From Streptosporangium violaceochromogenes (lineage in GTDB: Bacteria > Actinomycetota > Actinomycetes > Streptosporangiales > Streptosporangiaceae): a stretch of 64,000 nucleotides of DNA. Shown here piece by piece: positions 58,925-64,000 of the stretch. Made by a program: the position numbers and the translations under genes. The DNA is taken from NCBI RefSeq assembly GCF_014654615.1, contig NZ_BNBB01000003.1, positions 124,001 to 188,000 of the forward strand, in the 5' to 3' direction. Below the pieces are notes generated by a model. The model was not told the DNA's origin. It searched no databases and worked only from the letters and a program-made list of their open reading frames with translations. Position 1 is the first letter of the stretch; each line of letters opens with the position of its first letter.

Positions 58925-60025
58925 GTGAAGTTCCGGGTTAACCGTGATGTCCTGGCTGACGCCGTGGCCTGGGCCGCCCGGGCGTTGCCGAGCCGCCCGG
59001 CTGTTCCCGTGCTCTCCGGCCTGCTCCTGGAGGGCGGTGGCGACGATCTCGTGCTGTCGGCCTTCGACTACGAGGTTTCCGCCCGTGCCTCGATCGAGGC
59101 CGACGTGGCCGAGCCGGGCCGGGTGCTGATCCCGGGGCGGATCCTCGCCGAGATCACCCGTAGTCTGCCCGCGATGCCCGTGGAGTTCGTCACCGACGGC
59201 TCGGAGGTGGTGTTGACCTGCGGCAGCGCCGAGTTCGGCCTGCTCACCATGCCGGTCGAGGACTTTCCGGCCCTGCCCGCCGTCCCGCCGGAGGTCGGTG
59301 CGGTCGGTGGCGGGGTCTTCGCGAGCGCGGTCGGCCAAGTGGCCCCCGCCTCCAGCCGTGACGAGACGCTGCCGATGCTGACCGGCGTCCGGGTCGACAT
59401 CGCCGGTGAGACCGTGACCATGGCCGCCACCGACCGCTACCGCATCGCGGCCAGAGAGTTCGCCTGGCGTCCCGAGCGGCCCGACGTCACGGCCGCCGCC
59501 GTGGTGCCCGCCAAGGTGCTCGTGGAGATCGCCAAATCGCTACGTGGCGGTGAGGTGACCGTGGGACTGGGTGACGGGGTGGCCGGGTTCGAGAGCGTGG
59601 GCCGCAGCACCACCGTCCGCCTGCTCGACGAGCAGTTCATCGACTACCGTTCCCGGCTGACCGACGATTGGCCGATCCGGGCCGATGTGCGGGTGGCGCC
59701 GTTCATCGAGGCGATCAAGCGTGTGGCGCTGGTCGCCGAGCGCAACACCGCGATCCGCCTTACCTTCGGGCAGGGGCAGGTGCTCATCCAGGCGGGGGGC
59801 GGTGACCTCGGCCGGGGCACCGAGGTCCTTCAGGCTGAGCTGTCCGGGGGCGATGTCCAGATCGCCTTCCAGTCACAGTTCCTGCTCGACGGCCTGGCCG
59901 GGGTCGAGACCGAGCTTGTCCGGCTCAACATGCACTCTTCCAGCCGCCCCGCCCTCATCACCGAGGTTCCCGGTGACGCCGCCCCCGCCTTTCGCTATCT
60001 CGTGATGTCGCTGCGCCTGTCCTGA
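58925..60025 (+). CDS. DNA polymerase III beta subunit (sliding clamp) homologue, probably a second DnaN
   Basis: The 366-residue protein has the three-domain clamp architecture and family signatures MKFRVNRDVLADAVAWAARA, LVLSAFDYEVSARASIEADV, LPMLTGVRVDIAGETVTMAA, TDRYRIAAREFAWRPERPDV, PFIEAIKRVALVAERNTAIR and a C-terminal YLVMSLRLS. The canonical dnaN lies next to dnaA outside the left window edge, so this copy 58 kb away is probably a paralogue. It could replace or modulate the main clamp, for example in repair or stress. It is monocistronic, with a GTG start and no downstream partner in the same direction. Confidence 0.9.
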   Translation: MKFRVNRDVLADAVAWAARALPSRPAVPVLSGLLLEGGGDDLVLSAFDYEVSARASIEADVAEPGRVLIPGRILAEITRSLPAMPVEFVTDGSEVVLTCGSAEFGLLTMPVEDFPALPAVPPEVGAVGGGVFASAVGQVAPASSRDETLPMLTGVRVDIAGETVTMAATDRYRIAAREFAWRPERPDVTAAAVVPAKVLVEIAKSLRGGEVTVGLGDGVAGFESVGRSTTVRLLDEQFIDYRSRLTDDWPIRADVRVAPFIEAIKRVALVAERNTAIRLTFGQGQVLIQAGGGDLGRGTEVLQAELSGGDVQIAFQSQFLLDGLAGVETELVRLNMHSSSRPALITEVPGDAAPAFRYLVMSLRLS

Positions 60026-60089
60026 CCGGTCTCGGTGGCGTGGCCGCCTTCGCACGGACGTTGGGCCACGCCGTTCCTCCGGTCCTTCT

Positions 60090-60235
60090 CCAGGGCCGTC
60101 GCTTTCCGAGCCCGCCGCTTTCCGCCTCCAGGGCCGTCGCCTCCCGCACCCGCCGCTTTCCGAGCCCGCCGCTTTCCGAACTCGTCGTCCGTGCCCGTCG
60201 CCTTCCGAACCCGTTGTTCGCGCCCGCCGTCCCCT
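60090..60235. repeat. Degenerate tandem repeats of about 18 bp after the clamp gene
   Basis: Variants of GTCGCTTTCCGAGCCCGCC recur at least seven times, for example near 60103, 60155 and 60197. They lie in the 316-base gap between the clamp gene and the minus-strand GntR gene, where I support no coding sequence. Confidence 0.7.
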
Positions 60236-60341
60236 GTGCTCCACGGTGGTCGCCCACCGCCTCGTCGACCACCCCGCGGGCTGTCGCAGGAAACACGCCT
60301 GGCGGCGGAAGCGGGGTGGAGCGTATGAAACCCGGGCCGGA

Positions 60342-61031
60342 TCAGGCCGACAGTTCCTGAGCCTCGGTGAGCGCGATCAGGATGTGCTCCATGCACGCGT
60401 GACCGGCCCGTTCGGCCGCTGCGGCGTCGCCGGCGATGATGGCCCGCGCGATGGCCTCGTGTGGAATGTAGGTGCTGTTGAGCGAGGTGCCCGCGGCGGT
60501 GATGCTGGCGCGCAGGGCGGCCGAGAAGTTTTCGTAGAGGTCGATCAGGACGTGGTTGTGGGTGGCATGGACGACGGCGACGTGGAAGGCGAGATCTGTC
60601 TCCACGAAGGTGGTGGGGTTGCCGAGCTCCCAGGCACGTTCCCGCTCGGCCAGTGCGGCTTCGATCCGGGCGATGTCCTCGTCGGTGCGCCTTGTCGCGG
60701 CCAGCCGGGCGGCCTCCACCTCCAGTGCGCGCCGCACTTCGAGGATCTCCAGCTGCTCGGCGCCGCGCAGCCGCCGCAGCATGGCTCCCGAAAGCTCGCT
60801 CGTGGCACGAACATAGGTGCCGTCGCCCTGGCGGCACTCCAACAGCCCGGCGTGGGTGAGCGCTCTCACCGCCTCGCGAACGGTGTTGCGCCCCACCCCG
60901 AGCTGTTCGGCGAGCACGGTTTCGGTGGGGATCTTCGTGTTCATCTGCCAGGAGTTCGATGTGATCTGCTCTTTGAGCTGATCGATCACCTGGTCGACGA
61001 GGGAAGCCCGCTGCGCCGTACGCAGACTCAC
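60342..61031 (-). CDS. FadR/GntR family transcriptional regulator (FCD domain)
   Basis: The 229-residue protein has the GntR winged helix (MNTKIPTETVLAEQLGVGRN, TVREAVRALTHAGLLECRQG) and an FCD ligand domain (LEILEVRRALEVEAARLAAT, DLAFHVAVVHATHNHVLIDL) with metal-binding histidine positions visible. The GTG follows GGAGG. An imperfect inverted repeat upstream is a plausible own operator. The ligand is unknown. Confidence 0.88.
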   Translation of the reverse strand: MSLRTAQRASLVDQVIDQLKEQITSNSWQMNTKIPTETVLAEQLGVGRNTVREAVRALTHAGLLECRQGDGTYVRATSELSGAMLRRLRGAEQLEILEVRRALEVEAARLAATRRTDEDIARIEAALAERERAWELGNPTTFVETDLAFHVAVVHATHNHVLIDLYENFSAALRASITAAGTSLNSTYIPHEAIARAIIAGDAAAAERAGHACMEHILIALTEAQELSA

Positions 61032-61051
61032 AGTCCGCCTCCTCCGGGGAA

Positions 61052-61080
61052 ACCAATCATCCTATGAGTCAATGACTGGT
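61052..61080. promoter_or_regulatory. Candidate operator upstream of the GntR gene
   Basis: ACCAATCAT (61052-61060) and ATGACTGGT (61072-61080) form a 9-bp inverted repeat with one mismatch and an 11-base spacer, 21 bases before the GntR start. Confidence 0.5.
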
Positions 61081-61139
61081 AGACCCTAATTATTCCAGAG
61101 GCAGAAAAACAAATCCGCAGTGTAGAAGGGGTGAGCGGC

Positions 61140-62495
61140 CTATCGAACCAGCGCCGAGTCGACCGTCATTCCTACCATCGCATCACGCACTCCGGCTGCC
61201 TCGAGTGCTCTACGATACGCGTTCGCCTGCTCCTCACCGGCTCCGACCCTGCCGTAGAGGTCACCGAGCTCACGCCAGACCCTCGCGCTCTCTCGGTCAG
61301 GGGGGGAGGACTCGGCGCGGAAGACGTTGAGCAGGTCACGGGCGGAACCCAGGATCGCCGTGACCTCGCCGCCACCCCGCGCGAGCGCCGCCTCGGCACG
61401 CATCAGGTGACCGGTGGCCGCGACGGGACCGGCCCGGCCGGCCAGCATGTCCAGGGCGGACGTGGCCAGAACGGCGGCGCCGTCCGGGTCTTTGCAGGCG
61501 AGCCGCAGACGGGCGAGCACCACGAGGCCGGCCGCGTGTTCGCCGACCTTCTCGGGGAACGCGGAGAAGACCTCGCTCGCGGTGGTCGCCAGCCCGTGGG
61601 CCTCGTCGAACGACGCCTCGCCGAGGGAGACGGCGAACCGTGCCCACTCCAGCGCGATGCCGGCCAGCCGGAAGGCCATCCGTGCCGGTCGGCCGGTCGC
61701 GATCGCGTCGTCGGCGAGCCGGACGGCCAGCGCCGAGTCTTCGCCCTCTGCGGCGGCGACACTCGCCTCCCACAGGGAGTGGATCTCGGAGGTGCGGTTG
61801 ACCACCGAGGGGACGCCGTTGACTGTCAGGACGTGCCGGACGTAGGACAGCCCCGGAGACTGCGGCCTGCCGGCCTCGGTCTCCACCAGGGAGGCGGCCA
61901 GCTCCACGGCGATCTCTCCCTGGGCCAGGGCCAGGTGGTGCATCTGGGAGAGCGCGAGGGCGGCCAGGTCACGGGCGCGCAGGGTGTCGCCCGCGCGGTG
62001 GTAGCAGCGGCTCAGGGCCACCGTCAGCGGCAGGTCGGCGAGTCGCTCGGGGTGGGCCGCCGCCTCGCGGCGAAGCCGCTCGAACGCCTCCACCGCGGGA
62101 CCGACCTTGCCCTGGGCCTCCAGGGAGCGAGCCCGCCCCAGCCGCGCGTGCGCGGCCAGCATGGCGTTCTCCTCGCCGGCGACCTTGACGATCTCGCCGA
62201 ACCGGTCGGCGGCGACGGACGGGTCACCGTGCTGCAGCTCAAGCTCCGCGTGACGCAGCCCGAGCTCGGTGTCGATACGCTGGCGCGGCTCGATCCCGTG
62301 CAGCAGAAATTCGGTGGTGCACCCTAGCCGTTCGGCAAGGAGGCGCGCGACCACGGGGGTCGGCGTGCGCTTACCGGACTCGATGAGGGAGACATAACTG
62401 TCGGAGAGGTCAGGCCCAGCCAACTGGGCCTGAGACATGCGCCTACTCAGCCGCAGTCCGCGGACGCGGTCACCGATGGTTCCCTGACTCGGCAT
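61140..62495 (-). CDS. XRE-family regulator with TPR-like repeats
   Basis: The 451-residue protein has an N-terminal XRE helix-turn-helix (RVRGLRLSRRMSQAQLAGPD, LSDSYVSLIESGKRTPTPVV) followed by about 370 residues of helical TPR-like repeats (ELGLRHAELELQHGDPSVAA and similar). This layout is common in actinobacterial regulators that sense peptides or protein partners. The function is unknown. It is divergent from nothing and lies downstream of the PH-domain operon in the same direction. Confidence 0.85.
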   Translation of the reverse strand: MPSQGTIGDRVRGLRLSRRMSQAQLAGPDLSDSYVSLIESGKRTPTPVVARLLAERLGCTTEFLLHGIEPRQRIDTELGLRHAELELQHGDPSVAADRFGEIVKVAGEENAMLAAHARLGRARSLEAQGKVGPAVEAFERLRREAAAHPERLADLPLTVALSRCYHRAGDTLRARDLAALALSQMHHLALAQGEIAVELAASLVETEAGRPQSPGLSYVRHVLTVNGVPSVVNRTSEIHSLWEASVAAAEGEDSALAVRLADDAIATGRPARMAFRLAGIALEWARFAVSLGEASFDEAHGLATTASEVFSAFPEKVGEHAAGLVVLARLRLACKDPDGAAVLATSALDMLAGRAGPVAATGHLMRAEAALARGGGEVTAILGSARDLLNVFRAESSPPDRESARVWRELGDLYGRVGAGEEQANAYRRALEAAGVRDAMVGMTVDSALVR

Positions 62496-62628
62496 CTGAT
62501 CTCTCAGGGCGGGGGATGGTCAATGTTCTCGCCATGATTGCACGAAGCGGTCGAATCGGTAACCCCACGTGAAGATAATCTGCTGATGAGTCTTCACCGT
62601 CCCCCCTGTCACGGGAGGCATAGGGGCC

Positions 62629-63156
62629 TCAATCATCCGAATCGCCGCCGGGGAAGAGCATCTGACAGACCTCGAGATAGAGGGTCTCGGGGTAGGGGAT
62701 GTAGGTCACCGTTGACAGGGCCTGGTCTTGACCCGCCGACTCCAGCACGAACTCGCCGTATCCCAGCATGCGGCCGAGCAGGGAGCGCTGGAAACTCATG
62801 TCGGTCACCTTGCCGAGCGGCATCATCGCGACCTTGCGCGTGATCAGGCCCGTGGTGAGCAGCATGCGCTTTGAGGTGACGACGAAGTAGTCGACCGACC
62901 ACTCGGCCACCTTCCACACGAAGCGGATCAGCAACAGAAGCCAGGCCCACCAGACGATGACGAGAGCCCCGCTCCCGCCCTGGTCGCCGAACCACTTGCT
63001 GAGCAGCCCCGCGAGGACGAGGCCGCCGAGAACCTCGCCGACCGGACGGAGAAGCACGGCCGGGTGACGCCGTACCATGATGACTTGGTGCTCGTGGGGG
63101 AGGAGGTAGCGGTTGACCGACGCGGGAGCTGAGTCCCCGTGGGTCACAAGTCTCAT
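62629..63156 (-). CDS. Membrane protein with bacterial PH-like domain
   Basis: The 175-residue protein has two close membrane helices (PVGEVLGGLVLAGLLSKWFG, ALVIVWWAWLLLLIRFVWKV) and a bPH2 domain (SVDYFVVTSKRMLLTTGLIT, KVAMMPLGKVTDMSFQRSLL, GYGEFVLESAGQDQALSTVT). It is a conserved but uncharacterised actinobacterial protein. Its ATG overlaps the stop codon of the small gene 63153-63311 (ATGA). Confidence 0.85.
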   Translation of the reverse strand: MRLVTHGDSAPASVNRYLLPHEHQVIMVRRHPAVLLRPVGEVLGGLVLAGLLSKWFGDQGGSGALVIVWWAWLLLLIRFVWKVAEWSVDYFVVTSKRMLLTTGLITRKVAMMPLGKVTDMSFQRSLLGRMLGYGEFVLESAGQDQALSTVTYIPYPETLYLEVCQMLFPGGDSDD

Positions 63157-63311
63157 GACAGATGGGAAACGAATTGGGCCAGGGAATCGGCCGCGCTGAA
63201 AACCGTGTTCATAGCGCCCCTAACCGCGCTGGCGGCGTCACCTGGTCGTGTGAACAGGTAAAACGCCACAAAGGCGACAGCTCCATACGTTAGAACCTTC
63301 TTGACCTGCAC
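63153..63311 (-). CDS. Small protein (52 aa) coupled to the PH-domain gene
   Basis: The GTG at 63311 follows a strong AGGAGGGG ribosome-binding site. The product reads MQVKKVLTYGAVAFVAFYLF, one short membrane helix, then TRPGDAASAVRGAMNTVFSA and ADSLAQFVSHLS. Its stop overlaps the PH-domain start by four bases. I recall similar small proteins before PH-domain genes in other actinobacteria. It probably acts with the PH protein at the membrane; no function is known. Confidence 0.85.
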   Translation of the reverse strand: MQVKKVLTYGAVAFVAFYLFTRPGDAASAVRGAMNTVFSAADSLAQFVSHLS

Positions 63312-63443
63312 TGCGGTCCCCTCCTACCACTCACCCACTGCACCCGCCGTATACATTACCCATGGCATTCGCGAGGTAAAGCGCATCGACCCATTCCTGT
63401 CCGGGCTTTCCGTAAAGCCCTGATCGGATGGATGTGATCTCCG

Positions 63444-63674
63444 TCACCCACGTTCGCTCGCGGCCAGCGCGAGGACCTCGAGGTGCTTTCTGGCGATCCG
63501 CTCGACCAGGCCCGGATGGGCGTGACCGGTCACCTCCAGCGCACCGTAGTGAGCCGCCTCGATGCAGCGGGTCACCGTGGTCGCCGGATGAACCTCGGAG
63601 AACTCGTCCCGCAGCGCGGCACTGACGTGCTCGTACGGGTCGGCCTCCGGGGCCGGGATGCTCTTCTCGCTCAT
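63444..63674 (-). CDS. Small three-helix-bundle protein of unknown function (76 aa)
   Basis: The ATG at 63674 follows a GGGAG site. The product MSEKSIPAPEADPYEHVSAA continues as soluble helices (LRDEFSEVHPATTVTRCIEA, LVERIARKHLEVLALAA). It resembles small actinobacterial three-helix-bundle proteins; I cannot assign a role. The longer open frame to 63761 has no ribosome-binding site. Confidence 0.7.
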   Translation of the reverse strand: MSEKSIPAPEADPYEHVSAALRDEFSEVHPATTVTRCIEAAHYGALEVTGHAHPGLVERIARKHLEVLALAASERG

Positions 63675-63813
63675 GGTTCTCCCTGGTGTGCGTCCGCGGC
63701 CGTCAGGAGGCCGGGAACACAGAAGAGATGTCTTCGCCACTCTTGGTACCCAGATAACCACACTGTGTAACGAAGGAAGAGGGGAACGACTCGCCTTCCG
63801 AGAAGAAGATTTT

Positions 63814-64000
63814 TCAGGCGGCGCCGTAGAGGCGGTCGCCTGCGTCCCCGAGCCCGGGGACGATGTAGCCCTGCCGGTTCAGCCGCTCGTCCAGGGCCGC
63901 GATCACCAGGCGCAGGGGCCTGCCGGTCCCGGCGAAGACCTCCTTCATGTGCGCGATGCCCTCCGGGGCGGCCAGCAGGCAGATCGCAGTCACGTCGTCG
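63814..64000 (-). CDS. upp: Uracil phosphoribosyltransferase, C-terminal part (cut by window edge)
   Basis: The visible 61 residues read [20 protein letters not shown], then [20 protein letters not shown] and end [20 protein letters not shown]. The uracil-binding [16 protein letters not shown] signature is diagnostic of Upp, which salvages uracil to UMP. The N-terminal two thirds lie beyond the window. Confidence 0.95.
   Translation of the reverse strand, partial: DDVTAICLLAAPEGIAHMKEVFAGTGRPLRLVIAALDERLNRQGYIVPGLGDAGDRLYGAA

Overview
The window is high-GC actinobacterial chromosome from the replication-origin region, most likely from the order Streptosporangiales or a close relative. Three things support this. 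The gene order dnaA-rpmH-rnpA-yidD-yidC-jag-rsmG-parA-parB, followed by trxA-trxB-anti-sigma-sigM-pseudokinase-murJ-DUF6049-pcnA, matches the order I know from Streptomyces and Mycobacterium. The DnaA boxes have the GC-rich actinobacterial form. GTG and TTG starts are common.

Layout. At 1-890 lie the 5' end of dnaA (minus strand) and a cluster of about ten DnaA boxes between dnaA and rpmH. At 0.9-6.3 kb is the plus-strand operon rpmH to parB, with parS sites inside parA and just after parB. At 6.4-15 kb is an accessory block: a WYL regulator with a perfect palindromic operator, a chimeric VOC/aldo-keto reductase ORF, a winged-helix protein, a third parS, threonine aldolase, a D-Ala-D-Ala ligase family protein, an aminotransferase and a GNAT protein. 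At 15-27 kb is the thioredoxin/SigM/MurJ/pcnA block, ending with bioA. At 27-37.7 kb are an MFS transporter, idi, ino1 with its PadR regulator, a class A PBP, two polytopic glycosyltransferases and an endonuclease IV family protein. At 38.5-40.3 kb is rpsF-ssb-rpsR-rplI, then an amino-acid ABC importer and a MATE exporter.

From 44.7 to 50.1 kb lies dnaB, preceded by three DnaA boxes and interrupted by two inteins. One sits in the Walker A motif and has class 3 features and a homing endonuclease that looks dead. The other is class 1 with intact LAGLIDADG aspartates. Directly at the dnaB stop codon begins a roughly 1.35-kb unit in which a methyltransferase is flanked by inverted fragments of one IS5-like element. 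From 50 to 64 kb are an Lrp regulator, a CHRD protein, an ECF sigma/anti-sigma pair, an ABC-2 exporter divergent from a two-component system, a dnaN-like sliding clamp far from the usual dnaN position, GntR and XRE regulators, a PH-domain operon with a 52-residue partner, and the 3' end of upp.

Most of the window is replication, segregation, cell-envelope and translation housekeeping. The unusual content is the spread of DnaA boxes (dnaA, oriC, dnaB, one beside the nuclease gene), the intein pair, the IS-flanked methyltransferase, the extra clamp and the chimeric ORF. I saw no rRNA, tRNA or CRISPR array.
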